DNA from: JBCDHN01 sp965224535 | GTDB lineage: Bacteria > Verrucomicrobiota > Verrucomicrobiia > Verrucomicrobiales > DEV007 | Assembly (NCBI GenBank): GCA_965224535.1 | Contig: CBDCZR010000026.1 | Span: 1 to 64,000 of the forward strand | Length of the DNA stretch: 64,000 nucleotides | Direction: 5' to 3' | Notes under the pieces: generated by a model | Database searches by the model: none | Told to the model about the DNA's origin: nothing | The model's input: only the letters and a program-made list of their open reading frames with translations | Shown here: positions 17,161-25,969 of the stretch, piece by piece | Layout of the letters: each line of letters begins with the position of its first letter | How positions within the stretch are numbered: position 1 is the stretch's first letter | Program-made: the position numbers and the translations under genes

Positions 17161-18894
17161 TTAGTCTTGGGTATGAACATCACCTTTCCAGCCATCTTGA
17201 GTGGGGTCTTCAACTGTCTGTTTGTAGTCATCTCCACCACTGCTGCTACCGACGTTGTTTTCACCCTCCTCCAGCAACCGGCGGTAACTAGACATCAGGT
17301 TGTCGACAAGCTCAGACTGATATCCCTCAAGTCCTTGGTGTAATCGTTTAGCGTCTTTGTCAGTCCATACCGAAACAGTATCTAGTGTGCTCAAATCAAA
17401 ACGCTCAAGACAAGGAACGCCGGTTTTTGTCAGTCCTTCGTCGTTCATAAAATACATGCTCTCTGGGTTTTGAAATAGCTCCTCGGCAGGAATGTACATT
17501 TTGGCAAACTCGCCACTAACGATGCTAGCACTGTGAAGCTCACCTGAGGTCTTGATGAGGGGGAGCTTTTTGGAGAACTCAGGCGGTTGCATCACGGTTT
17601 GGAGTTCATACTTCTTAGAGGTTCCTCTTGAACTCTGGTATCCCCCGGCGCTCTCTCCAGAAGAGGTATTGGCGGTAACAGCCTCATCCCATTCCTGACC
17701 AATCGTATCAGAAGCCCACTTTTGTGTGGGAGGATTGGAGTTATTGATGTGGAACATCGACAGACTGTTGAAACAGGCCAGAATTTCCTGAGCTGGCTCC
17801 TTTTTGTAGAGTGCATAAAGCCCTGAGATATCCTGAAAGCCAACGACAACCGGAGCGCGTTTGGCGCGGCAGGTAACAAGGAAATCATTGAAGTTTTCAA
17901 TTTTTCCAAGCTCACGAAACTCATCGAGAATGAACCAGGATTCTTTGTCTTTGTCAGGACTATCTTCAGTTTCAAAATCAAGGTCCAAGACATGCATTTG
18001 CAGCTGAGAAAGCATCAAGGTATTGATGCGCCGGGTTGCTTCCCTAGCCCGGTGATTGTTACCAAGAACAATCAATCGAGGATTATCAATCCATTCCTTC
18101 GTTGTGAATGTTTGTCCCTCATCTTGAAAGTGGTCCCAGGCAAGAGCAATCGATTCGAGCTCTGCCATGTGAACGGCAAGCGTTGATTTCACACTTTGAA
18201 AAGCAGGATTGTCTTTGTGGAAATGTTCCGCAACGGTTGGCCTGGTTGCAGGCACCATTTCCAGAAGTGTGCGCATCAGGGTTTCGCTACGACAAATCAT
18301 CACCAGGTCTTTGAGTCTCCAGTTTCCGCGTTTCTTACCATCTGAAGTTTGGAAGCTTGCAATCTGGTCGAGCGCAATCATCACTTGGGCAAGAATCATC
18401 TGTGCGGTTTGATTGAAATATCGGTTGCTTTCAAGAGACTGAGGCGCGGGAATCAAGTTTGAGGCAAAGGTCTCAATCTGAAACCTGTCTTCAATGTCAT
18501 TTGCCATATCCCAAGCACTAGCTCTCGAATCGAGAGGATTAAGAATGATGGTTTTCTCATCGAATTGTTCTTCTCCCAAAATCGCAGCGAAAAACGGCAT
18601 CATGTCAGTTTTGGAATCATAGACAACCGCCCTCGTTTGGTGACCGTCCTTGATACGCTTTAGAACTGGTTTCATGAGCATTTTCATACTTACGGTTTTA
18701 CCTGAACCGGGAGCACCTACCATGAGCCCTCCCATTGTCATTTGCTCAAAGTCAAGCCAGCGGCGTTGCCAGGGGTAAAGATGAGTTTCGCTTTTCTGGT
18801 CGTTTTTAATGGTTCGGTCTTGTTCGTTCATTTTCTCTAAGAGATTGTTCTTCAGGTTGGGTTTACGTATGCCTGCCCCCAATTTTCGGACCAC
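17161..18894 (-). CDS. Type IV coupling protein (TraD/VirD4-like ATPase)
   Basis: Links the relaxase-DNA complex to a type IV secretion channel. Walker A is MVGAPGSGKTVSMKMLM near residue 60, and a Walker B region ESWFILDEFRELGKIENF lies near residue 310. The motif TCRAKRAPVVVGFQDISGLY is also typical of TraD/TraG proteins. At 577 residues it lacks the N-terminal transmembrane pair normal for the family. The IS3 element begins seven bases upstream of the GTG at 18894, so the start may have been altered; ATG 18831 is an alternative. A 33-residue membrane protein is encoded just beyond the IS. Confidence 0.8.
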   Translation of the reverse strand: MVRKLGAGIRKPNLKNNLLEKMNEQDRTIKNDQKSETHLYPWQRRWLDFEQMTMGGLMVGAPGSGKTVSMKMLMKPVLKRIKDGHQTRAVVYDSKTDMMPFFAAILGEEQFDEKTIILNPLDSRASAWDMANDIEDRFQIETFASNLIPAPQSLESNRYFNQTAQMILAQVMIALDQIASFQTSDGKKRGNWRLKDLVMICRSETLMRTLLEMVPATRPTVAEHFHKDNPAFQSVKSTLAVHMAELESIALAWDHFQDEGQTFTTKEWIDNPRLIVLGNNHRAREATRRINTLMLSQLQMHVLDLDFETEDSPDKDKESWFILDEFRELGKIENFNDFLVTCRAKRAPVVVGFQDISGLYALYKKEPAQEILACFNSLSMFHINNSNPPTQKWASDTIGQEWDEAVTANTSSGESAGGYQSSRGTSKKYELQTVMQPPEFSKKLPLIKTSGELHSASIVSGEFAKMYIPAEELFQNPESMYFMNDEGLTKTGVPCLERFDLSTLDTVSVWTDKDAKRLHQGLEGYQSELVDNLMSSYRRLLEEGENNVGSSSGGDDYKQTVEDPTQDGWKGDVHTQD

Positions 18895-18944
18895 TGGCTT
18901 AAGTGTGGATTTTGGTGTTTGTTTACTCTAACAAATACACCAAA

Positions 18945-19241
18945 ATGAAGAAAAAGCGACGAAATCACAGTCCCGAATTCAAAGCAAAAGTTGGCCTCGA
19001 AGCGCTAAAATCTCAGCAAACTGCGGCCGAACTGGCCCGTAAGTTCGAAGTTCATGTCAGCCAAGTGGGCTCGTGGAAAAGCACGATCAAAGAGGGGTTG
19101 CCGGGCCTTTTCGAGGTGCCTGGCGGCGGCGATGAGGCTCGCAAGAGCCAAGAGCAAATTCAGCAACTGCAGGCCAAAATCGGCGAACTAACCATGGAGG
19201 TGGATTGGCTCAAAAAAAAATCTGCGAGTCTGTCCCTGTAA
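18945..19241 (+). CDS. IS3-family transposase OrfA
   Basis: 98 residues from ATG 18945. It has the DNA-binding N-terminus KRRNHSPEFKAKVGLEALKS, the helix-turn-helix TAAELARKFEVHVSQVGSWK, and a C-terminal leucine zipper (SQEQIQQLQAKIGELTMEVD). It ends shortly after the A9 run at 19212-19220, where -1 slippage would make the OrfAB fusion. Confidence 0.9.
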   Translation: MKKKRRNHSPEFKAKVGLEALKSQQTAAELARKFEVHVSQVGSWKSTIKEGLPGLFEVPGGGDEARKSQEQIQQLQAKIGELTMEVDWLKKKSASLSL

Positions 19242-20140
19242 AAAAACGCCAAGGATTGATCGAAATGTCCGGTTCGTTGCTTAGCATTCGTCGTCAGTGC
19301 AGTTTGGCCTCGGTGGCGCGATCCAGTTGCTACTACCAGCCGGCTACCGAGAGTGAGGAAAATCTCGAGATCATGAAGGCGATCGACCAAATTCACTTGG
19401 AACAGCCTACTTACGGGCGGCCTCGCCTAACGCAAATGCTACGCCGAAAAGGGTATACCGTCAACCCAAAGAGAGTTGGGCGGCTCATGAAGCTGGTTGG
19501 GATTGAGGCTATCTATCCCAAGCCAAAAACCACTTCGTCCAACAGCGAGCATCGGGTTTTCCCGTATTTGCTGCGAGGCCGCGAGATCAAGCGGCCGGAC
19601 GAGGTGTGGGCGGCCGACATTACCTACATCCCGATGTCGCGCGGATTCATGTATCTGGTGGCGGTGATGGATTGGTTCAGCCGCTACGTGTTGAGCTGGT
19701 CGATCTCGAACACGATGGAGTGCGACTTTTGTCTGCAGGCAGTTGAAAGCGCGGTGCAAAACGCCGTGGAGTTGGCCGAAATTTTCAACACCGACCAGGG
19801 CAGCCAGTTTACGAGCAAGAATTTTGTGGCCTCGCTGCAGACGCACGGAATGCTGGTTAGCATGGATGGGGCGGGGCGTTGGGCGGACAATGTCTTAGTG
19901 GAACGATTGTGGCGCAGCTACAAGTATGAGGACGTCTACCTTAGAAGCTATGCCGATGGTTACGAGTTGCATGAGGGCGCCCAGCGGTGGTTTACTAACT
20001 ACAACCAAGAGCGTCCGCATCAATCCCTGGGTTGGAGTACGCCTCATGAGGTATATCACCAGCGTGAATCGCTCGCAGCCTGCGCTCGGCCTCCGGCCCT
20101 CGCTACGGCTGCGAGCGATTCCGCTTATCTTTCAAGTTAG
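19205..20140 (+). CDS. IS3-family transposase OrfB
   Basis: DDE integrase-core protein produced by -1 frameshifting from OrfA at AAAAAAAAA (19212-19220). Key motifs: YGRPRLTQMLRRKGYTVN in the HTH_21 region, VWAADITYIPMSRGFMYL (first Asp), IFNTDQGSQFTSKNFV (second Asp) and WADNVLVERLWRSYKYEDVY (Glu). The tail NYNQERPHQSLGWSTPHEVY is typical of the family. The gene is intact. Confidence 0.92.
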   Translation: MAQKKICESVPVKKRQGLIEMSGSLLSIRRQCSLASVARSSCYYQPATESEENLEIMKAIDQIHLEQPTYGRPRLTQMLRRKGYTVNPKRVGRLMKLVGIEAIYPKPKTTSSNSEHRVFPYLLRGREIKRPDEVWAADITYIPMSRGFMYLVAVMDWFSRYVLSWSISNTMECDFCLQAVESAVQNAVELAEIFNTDQGSQFTSKNFVASLQTHGMLVSMDGAGRWADNVLVERLWRSYKYEDVYLRSYADGYELHEGAQRWFTNYNQERPHQSLGWSTPHEVYHQRESLAACARPPALATAASDSAYLSS

Positions 20141-20236
20141 CGAGCTCCGCCAAATTGAAGCGTTTTTCCTTTGACTCCTAACAATGTTCAACTATATTCG
20201 ACCCGTTCACCAAAATCCTAACTAATTACTTAACTA

Positions 20237-20338
20237 TTAGTGGTTGGTGGTCGGAGAATGGGGACAGCCGCAACGATATTGCCAGATGGCAAAGGAAGCG
20301 GCTCCAAAAAGAGCCACGGTTAAAAATGGTGTCAGCAT
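20237..20338 (-). CDS. 33-residue membrane protein between relaxase and coupling protein
   Basis: ATG 20338 is preceded by a good ribosome site (GGAGG, 6 bases away). The product starts MLTPFLTVALFGAASFAIWQ, a single membrane helix, followed by a Cys-containing polar tail. It lies 12 bases downstream of the relaxase gene on the same strand and just upstream of the point where the IS3 element splits the operon. It may supply membrane anchoring for the coupling protein, which lacks its own, but that is inference. Confidence 0.5.
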   Translation of the reverse strand: MLTPFLTVALFGAASFAIWQYRCGCPHSPTTNH

Positions 20339-20350
20339 TCATTCCTCCAT

Positions 20351-22921
20351 TTAAAAGCTTAAGGTTGGTCCACTCTGCTGGGTTTGGGTTTGCTGTTGTT
20401 TGCGCGTTGGAATGGGAGCTAGCTGAGAGCGTTTTTGCTGGGTAAGTGCCAGCTCCTTCTCTCTGTTCTGGCTCATTCTTCGCGCCAAGTCCGTCAGCTT
20501 GTCTCCAGCTTCCAGTTGAGTGGTGTAAATCCTGGTTTCGTGTTTCGCCCTACTCGCCTGGACGTAGGAAATGTGTTGGTCCTGCATTCCTTCATGAGTG
20601 AGAACAAAAGCGTTTTGGGTGGTCTTACCCTGTCCTTTGTGAGTCGTGGCAGCGTAGGCAAGTTTTACATGGGGATACATGTTAAGGGAGATGGTACGAA
20701 GAGGTCCACCATCAAGTTGAACCTGCATGGTGTTAAGCCGTTCGTTTACGCTAAGGACCGTTCCGCGGTTGTTGTTTCGGATTCCAATTGAGGCGTTGCT
20801 CTTTGTAAAAATGATTCGGTCGTTTCGATGAAAACGCGTTTCGCCAATTCTAAGGGACTCTTCAGAAATCTGACCGGCAGCTTTTCGATGAGCTTGAATC
20901 TCCCTGTTAATCAGAGTGGCATCTGAGTTGGTCGAACAAAGAATCATGTTGTCTTGCGGTCTTGTCATCCCTCCAGCCTCTGACCAATCAGAAATGAGTT
21001 CACGCCTGGCAATTTCCCTGTCATCGGCAACGCTCAACCGCCCCTCTTGCAGGTAATGAGTGAGAGCTTTCATCGCCTGACCTTCTCCCATTGCGCGAAC
21101 CGCGATTTTTTCTGCCTCATCTTTTTGACGAATGATTTCGGTTAGCCTCACCTCACCGGTTCGTTTGGCAATTTCCTGAAACGCTCCCCCCATTTCAACA
21201 GCCTGCAGCTGCTTGGCATCTCCAACCAGAACGAGAGTGCTTTTGCTTTCCTGGCAGCGTTCCACAAGTTCAGCCATCTGGCGAGTTCCAACCATGCCAG
21301 CTTCATCAATTACGAGAACGGTTTTTTCATCGAGAGTTTCTCTGCCGTTTTCCAAACGCCAAAGCAGAGAATGAATTGTGCTCGATTTCATTCCTGTTCC
21401 CTTGCCAAGGTCATCAGCGATTTCACCTGCCAAGCAAGCACCTCTTAGCTTGTAACCGTCAGCCTCGAGCGCATCTTTTGTAGCTGAAAGCATGAAGGTC
21501 TTTCCGGTGCCAGCATCGCCCGTAATCACTTTGATGGAACCTTCACTTTGGCAGATGTGACGAACTGCCTCAGCCTGCTCTTCTTTGATTGTGGGCCGCT
21601 CCTTTAGAGCCTTCAAAAGAGAAGATTCGGAAACAGAGACAAGGCCACTTGTTTTGCTTCTTTCCACCTGGGCCAGCATTCGCTTTTCGAGTGCAAGAAT
21701 CTCCTTGGTGGTGAAGCGAATTTGACCAGGTTCTTTGAGAGCAATGCGTTTGCTTGAATTGGAAATGGCAAGAGTTCGTTCTTTTCCGCCGTCCATTCCA
21801 AGACATTCGATTTCTTCGCTTGCCCTTAGAAACTCCCTGGTTTGCTTTAGAACGGTGTCAGCCTTGATTCCAAGGGTCTGAGCCTGCTGAGCAACGTGGC
21901 GCACCAAATCAGCTTCTGTGAAGCTTGAGTGATGGGTGGTAAGTTCCTCAAGCGCTTTTGCAGCGGCAAGTTTTGCAGCAACATCAAGGTTAGCTCTTTC
22001 CCCCATTCCCTGCGGTGAAACAAGCGCTTGAATTTCTTTGGTGCTCCAGCCAAGAGCATCACCGGTTTGTTTCCACATATTGAAAAGCTCACCTCGGGGC
22101 GCGTGTGCTTTGTGGGTTCGTGAGAGTAGCGTAAGTTTTTCAAGAGCTTTAGCAGATGGTTTTTCAATGCCAAGCTGGCGGGCGAGCTCAAGAATCTGTT
22201 GGCGACGTTTTGAAAACTCGTCAACCAGGGCCTCACTTACTCCCTTGATGCGAAACGAGGTTTTGTCTGCGATAGCTTCAAGTCCAAGCCTGCGCTCTAG
22301 CTGATAGGCAAGTTCAGCGCGGTAAAGCGCACCTGCTGCCATTTTGTGTTGAAAAAATCCCCTCCCGTAAACAGTTCCGGTTGTGCCGTCTTCACGAATA
22401 CTAACATTCATCGCCAAAGCGTGGGTGTGAAGCTGAGGGTCTTGCGCTCTGCTTGTGCCATGCTCAAAGGTGGCAAACACAAGGTCAGCTTCTTCAAACT
22501 CTGTCCCGCCCTCACCTCTTCTTGTTATGCCGGCTACCTCTTCGAGATACTCCAAGGCTTTTAGAACCGCTTCGTGATGCGCTGCCCGAATCTCTTGAGC
22601 TGTTTCTTGGTCTGCCTGACTCCAGGCAACTGAAACAGATTTGGGAGCGTTAAAGCTCAAGTCCCATCCTGGGCGGTGACTCATTTCCTTGGTCTTTGGG
22701 TTGATGTGCCCTGCATTGGCAACAAGTTTTCGCCCTCCTAAGAAACCAGCGAAAACCTGCTTGAAAGTCTCTGTCTCAATTTGACCGATAAGACCCAAAC
22801 GCTCAGCCCCTCTTCCATGCCACTGCCCTGGGGGCTCACCCCCTTCGAGGTAGTAATCCTCACGGGCAAGACCAGAGTAATATGCTCCTTGTCCTGCTCC
22901 CATGGCTGCTGCTGACATCAT
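20351..22921 (-). CDS. MobF-family conjugative relaxase-helicase (TrwC/TraI type)
   Basis: 856 residues. It nicks and unwinds plasmid DNA for transfer. The N-terminus has the paired tyrosines Y14/Y15 and Y23/Y24 (GAYYSGLAREDYYLEGGEPP). The HUH metal site is FEHGTSRAQDPQLHTHALAM at about residues 150-170. The C-terminal RecD-like helicase has Walker A VITGDAGTGKTF near residue 466, Walker B VLVIDEAGMVG and a distal YAATTHKGQGKT motif. Length is near the short end for MobF proteins. It is followed by the small membrane protein and, beyond the IS, the coupling protein. Confidence 0.92.
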   Translation of the reverse strand: MMSAAAMGAGQGAYYSGLAREDYYLEGGEPPGQWHGRGAERLGLIGQIETETFKQVFAGFLGGRKLVANAGHINPKTKEMSHRPGWDLSFNAPKSVSVAWSQADQETAQEIRAAHHEAVLKALEYLEEVAGITRRGEGGTEFEEADLVFATFEHGTSRAQDPQLHTHALAMNVSIREDGTTGTVYGRGFFQHKMAAGALYRAELAYQLERRLGLEAIADKTSFRIKGVSEALVDEFSKRRQQILELARQLGIEKPSAKALEKLTLLSRTHKAHAPRGELFNMWKQTGDALGWSTKEIQALVSPQGMGERANLDVAAKLAAAKALEELTTHHSSFTEADLVRHVAQQAQTLGIKADTVLKQTREFLRASEEIECLGMDGGKERTLAISNSSKRIALKEPGQIRFTTKEILALEKRMLAQVERSKTSGLVSVSESSLLKALKERPTIKEEQAEAVRHICQSEGSIKVITGDAGTGKTFMLSATKDALEADGYKLRGACLAGEIADDLGKGTGMKSSTIHSLLWRLENGRETLDEKTVLVIDEAGMVGTRQMAELVERCQESKSTLVLVGDAKQLQAVEMGGAFQEIAKRTGEVRLTEIIRQKDEAEKIAVRAMGEGQAMKALTHYLQEGRLSVADDREIARRELISDWSEAGGMTRPQDNMILCSTNSDATLINREIQAHRKAAGQISEESLRIGETRFHRNDRIIFTKSNASIGIRNNNRGTVLSVNERLNTMQVQLDGGPLRTISLNMYPHVKLAYAATTHKGQGKTTQNAFVLTHEGMQDQHISYVQASRAKHETRIYTTQLEAGDKLTDLARRMSQNREKELALTQQKRSQLAPIPTRKQQQTQTQQSGPTLSF

Positions 22922-22953
22922 CGTTTTTACTGCTCTACTTCTATACTACTCAC

Positions 22954-23298
22954 CTAGGAATTTGCCGTCTTCCTTGGCATGTTCTGTTCAACCCACGTCT
23001 TGGCTCCCTGGTGGTCACCGCTAACCGCTGTAAGAATCGCCTCGGTAGCAACTGAGAGCTTTCGCATGAGCATTTCGTTCTGGGCAAAAAGGGTCTCATT
23101 AAGTCTCTTGAGGTCAGCAATTTGCTGCAAAGCTGCGGCATCGGCATCAGCCTGCGCCATCTTTTCAAGAGTTGCTTCTTTGGCGTAGGAGTTTGCGGTA
23201 AGTCCTGCTCTCTTCGAATATTCTTCGAGGAGTTCCATGGTTTGAGGGTCCAAGCGAAACTGAATCTTTTCCTTGGGCTTTCGTGGAGCAGCAGGCAT
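22954..23298 (-). CDS. Relaxosome accessory protein (ribbon-helix-helix, MobC/TrwA-like)
   Basis: 114 residues. The N-terminus (KEKIQFRLDPQTMELLEEYS then KRAGLTANSYAKEATL) is a ribbon-helix-helix DNA-binding fold. A coiled-coil segment follows (LQQIADLKRLNETLFAQNEM) for oligomerisation. It is encoded 32 bases upstream of the relaxase, the usual place for the factor that binds oriT and recruits the relaxase. Confidence 0.75.
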   Translation of the reverse strand: MPAAPRKPKEKIQFRLDPQTMELLEEYSKRAGLTANSYAKEATLEKMAQADADAAALQQIADLKRLNETLFAQNEMLMRKLSVATEAILTAVSGDHQGAKTWVEQNMPRKTANS

Positions 23299-23886
23299 CC
23301 CGTTGTATCCAGAGTGTATCCAAAAAGTGGAGCCGAATATTGCTCGTAACTTCGGCTGGTTACTGGGGACGCGAGCGCGCGAATATTGTAGTTTGTATAC
23401 ATTGCAAGTCGTTGGCTAACAATAGGTTATTTTGGATGGGTATCCACTCTAGTGCTTCGGGTGTGAAAGTATTGGTCATCAAGGTAGGAAGAGGGGGGAA
23501 AACGGGAAGTGGTCGAAAAAAGTGCAAAAAAGTGGATTGAGGCTGTGAATGGCGACGCTCTCAGCTGCGCTACAAGGGCGGATTTCCCAGGGCATTGGAA
23601 AATCCTTCAACGCAAACAAAGCCCACAGCGGCCAATTCTGAGCGTTTCCAAATCATGTACGCAAAACTGTACGAAAAACTGACAAAGAACCGACGAAAAA
23701 CGGACGCAATAAGGACGCAGAAAGGAACACGTAAATATGGGGATGCATGGAAGCGCCAATTCTCTATAAGTGGCGGCTCTGGCTTGCCAGGGCCAGCCTG
23801 ATTACGTGGTGGGAAAAGGAACTGGTCTTCGTAGTGGAGACGCGAAGCGGTGGAATGGAGAAGTCGGGTTCCGGTGGTGCGGAGCA
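23299..23886. other. Non-coding region, probable oriT zone
   Basis: No convincing gene in about 590 bases. It lies directly upstream of the relaxosome gene, where an origin of transfer is expected. Seen: an inverted repeat AGCCGAA/TTCGGCT (about 23331-23337 and 23351-23357), flanking copies of GAATATTG at about 23335 and 23391, and a loose inverted pair of GTGTATCC-like sequences near 23313 and 23440. No nic-site consensus was recognised. A short open frame at 23595-23801 (+) is not supported by other evidence. Confidence 0.35.
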
Positions 23887-24273
23887 TCACCTGTTTTGAA
23901 GAAAAGAGTGGCTTAAGCGAAGTGCCTGGGATTCGGTTAATTTGATGCGTGACCAGGAAGTATATCCAGCTTCGCAATAATGAATATCGAAACTGCCATC
24001 GCCATTGCTGCCGATGGTGAAGTGAAAATATTCGGTGGCACCAGTGGTATTATTCAATCGTCGCTGACAGATTGCCCATTCATAGGACTGGCCACCTATC
24101 ATCTGAACGTTATCTCGTTCTTCCCAAACCAGGCCCCAACCTCGTTCTTGGATTGCTAGAGTTCTAGCTGAAAAATAGGTTTTAAGAGCATCACCGGGAG
24201 CCATATAGGGAGAAACATTTATCCCGCTCAAGGTAGGCAAGTCAGATGTTTGTTCTTGAGGGGAGGGGCTCAT
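23887..24273 (-). CDS. Hypothetical protein, 128 residues
   Basis: Start taken at ATG 24273 (MSPSPQEQTSDLPTLSGINV); a longer frame to 24327 gives an unlikely Cys/Tyr-rich leader. The body is aromatic and strand-rich: GWGLVWEERDNVQMIGGQSY, EWAICQRRLNNTTGATEYFH, FTIGSNGDGSFDIHYCEAGY. This looks like a small beta-sandwich; no family is recognised. It lies between the replication gene and the transfer genes. Confidence 0.5.
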   Translation of the reverse strand: MSPSPQEQTSDLPTLSGINVSPYMAPGDALKTYFSARTLAIQERGWGLVWEERDNVQMIGGQSYEWAICQRRLNNTTGATEYFHFTIGSNGDGSFDIHYCEAGYTSWSRIKLTESQALRLSHSFLQNR

Positions 24274-24339
24274 AGAACAGGGTTTATAATAATTCGAGCA
24301 AAGGCGCAAATAAGCACAGTTGAGCAAATCTCAATTTTT

Positions 24340-24373
24340 GGGCGCTTCGCGCCCTACTTTCCGCCTTCGGCGG
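24340..24373. other. Two adjacent GC hairpins
   Basis: GGGCGCTTCGCGCCC (24340-24354) and CCGCCTTCGGCGG (24361-24373), each with a TTCG-type loop. They lie just beyond the stop of the rep-like gene and before the 24273 gene, both leftward. There is no T-run on the minus strand, so termination would be weak; they may mark an operon boundary or stabilise mRNA. Confidence 0.5.
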
Positions 24374-24439
24374 TTGCTCTCAAGAAACATCAAAGCAAGC
24401 TTTCTCAATTCTTTCGCGCTTAAAAGCTAGTAGAGCGTT

Positions 24440-25336
24440 TCATGCTGTTTGAGGAATTTCGTTCTCCTTGGCAGTGAGAATTTTCTTTCCTAAGCTCAAC
24501 AATGAATCCGAAAAAGGAAGCGAACTGCCCTCTAACTCTGAAAGAGAATCCAGAATTGATGAATCCTTTTTCTTTTCCATTGGTGTTTTTATATTTTCCT
24601 TTATTAGCCCTGCTGTTTTGTTGTGGGCGGACCTGCTCTTTTGGCGCATAGGCGTTGCTGTTTTGATAGCATTAACAAGAGTTTTTCCAGTGTCTTTGAT
24701 TGCCTTAACGGTCTTTCTAAAAAGAGAAATCAACCAGCCGTCAGTGAAAAGAAGCCCGTATAGATTCACGTTCTGTTGGTGCGCTTCAAGAACCTGAAGG
24801 AAACCTTTTTCCTCAAGCTTCTTCACTGCTTCTCCAACTCTTGCCTTTTCAATTCCGGTTAATTCCTGAATTTCACCGTATTTGAATCTGCTGTAACGCT
24901 CGCCCTCTTTCAGTCTCTCCAGGGGTTTGACCTGGGTGATTCTTTTGCTTGCGTAAAAGAGAGCTACAATGCACTCACTTGGGGAAAGTCTTCCCTGAGC
25001 GATAGCTTGCAGAACCTTCCTTGAAACCGGGCGTTTTCTCACCCTACCAACTTTCTTTGCCCTTTCTGCAATTTGTTCCACTCGAAGTTTCAAAGCTGCA
25101 ATCTCTGTCTTTGTAAGCCTCCTAATGCCTGGCTTATCAGCCATGCAATTTGCAATTCGGTAAAGGTCAAGTTTCTTGCTCCTTGCTTTCTTTTTCTCAG
25201 CTATAGCTGCAAAAACTCGCATCAAGTTTTTGTGTCCAGCTTTCTCCATTTTGCCTTCAGCTAGGATTTCCAACAGCATACCTTCAGCTATTGGCACAAA
25301 ACCTCCTTCGTATTCACTACTTCGTTCCTTCCGCAT
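24440..25336 (-). CDS. Candidate plasmid replication initiator (winged-helix protein)
   Basis: 298 residues. The middle has a helix-turn-helix region: LSPSECIVALFYASKRITQV, YSRFKYGEIQELTGIEKARV, then GEAVKKLEEKGFLQVLEAHQ, in the style of plasmid Rep proteins. The N-terminus is Lys-rich, and the C-terminal 90 residues are polar and low-complexity. The identification rests on the winged helix, the position facing an antisense RNA and palindrome array, and the divergent parA operon; no Rep family signature was found. A transcriptional regulator is the alternative. Confidence 0.45.
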   Translation of the reverse strand: MRKERSSEYEGGFVPIAEGMLLEILAEGKMEKAGHKNLMRVFAAIAEKKKARSKKLDLYRIANCMADKPGIRRLTKTEIAALKLRVEQIAERAKKVGRVRKRPVSRKVLQAIAQGRLSPSECIVALFYASKRITQVKPLERLKEGERYSRFKYGEIQELTGIEKARVGEAVKKLEEKGFLQVLEAHQQNVNLYGLLFTDGWLISLFRKTVKAIKDTGKTLVNAIKTATPMRQKSRSAHNKTAGLIKENIKTPMEKKKDSSILDSLSELEGSSLPFSDSLLSLGKKILTAKENEIPQTA

Positions 25337-25411
25337 TTAGGCTTTCTCCTTCAATCTGCTAAGGTGCTGAATTTAGGGCATAAAAATTGCGTCCCGCTGT
25401 GCGGATTGACA

Positions 25412-25441
25412 TTGACATATGAAGGGGAGCCTGCCTATAAT
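25412..25441 (+). promoter_or_regulatory. Near-perfect sigma-70 promoter
   Basis: TTGACA at 25412-25417 and TATAAT at 25436-25441 with an 18-base spacer. A second TTGACA abuts it at 25406-25411. Both hexamers are exact consensus. It points rightward, opposite to the rep-like gene, and feeds a very short transcript. Confidence 0.8.
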
Positions 25442-25447
25442 CTGGAT

Positions 25448-25501
25448 TACCACATCACAGATTTTTGAGCAGGATTACCCGACATAGTTTCGGGTTTTTT
25501 T
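25448..25501 (+). ncRNA. Candidate antisense RNA opposite the rep leader
   Basis: Starts about seven bases after the TATAAT and ends at an intrinsic terminator: CCCGA (25478-25482), loop CATAGTT, TCGGG (25490-25494), then seven T. The roughly 54-base transcript also contains a TCTG...CAGA stem (25441-25461) and two copies of GGATTACC. It has no start codon with a ribosome site. It is complementary to the probable leader of the leftward rep-like mRNA, the arrangement of countertranscribed RNAs that set plasmid copy number. Both ends are inferred from sequence. Confidence 0.6.
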
Positions 25502-25668
25502 GCGCCCTTTTTCTTGGCAAGTTGTTTCTTAGTCCAAGGTATTCTCTCCCTAGCAATAAACCGTTAAACTGACCTTCTCAAAAGCGACCATGAGTTGACC
25601 AGGGCGTTACCACCATCGGAGCTTTAACAGGTTTGAAGTTCTCCGTCACTAGGGAAAATGGCCTGGGC

Positions 25669-25795
25669 GTGATACTGTGGTATCACTCTCGAATCTGTGT
25701 AGCACTCTAGTATCACAATACTTTCTAGAACGTGATACGGCGTTTCACAAAGAGAGATACTGTAGTATCACATAGTGAGTGATACGTGGTATCAT
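25669..25795. repeat. Palindromic repeat cluster 1 (five sites)
   Basis: Sites with consensus GTGATAC-N3/4-GTATCAC lie at 25669-25686 (GTGATACTGTGGTATCAC, perfect arms), 25699-25716 (left arm degenerate), 25732-25748, 25754-25771 and 25779-25795. Spacing between sites is 7 to 15 bases. They stand alone in a non-coding stretch between the divergent rep-like and parA genes. Such dense palindromes are typical of partition centromeres or repressor operators. Confidence 0.85.
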
Positions 25796-25969
25796 ACAGG
25801 GTTTAGTGCTCCTGCCCTAAATTCAGCCTGTGCTGCTTTGTTGAGGTAATCCATGCAGAGCACCGGACCGTACCCTCTTCGTTCGGTGAGGGGCAAGTGG
25901 GAGGCTCTTAAGCCCAGCCAAGAGATGTAATACAGGTAAATTCCATTGTCGCTCTCAGGTGTAGAGTGA

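Larger units (their letters stand above)
18902..20223 (+). mobile_element. IS3-family insertion sequence, apparently intact
   Basis: Terminal inverted repeats are 18902-18917 (AGTGTGGATTTTGGTG) and 20208-20223 (CACCAAAATCCTAACT), matching at 14 of 16 positions when one is reversed. They enclose orfA and orfB with an A9 slippery run. No target duplication could be fixed. The element sits between the relaxase side and the coupling-protein gene, transcribed opposite to both, and so interrupts the transfer operon. Confidence 0.88.

Noticed and set aside
23595..23801. 68-codon plus-strand frame in the probable oriT zone
   Set aside because: No ribosome site, no family, and Lys-rich low-complexity content.
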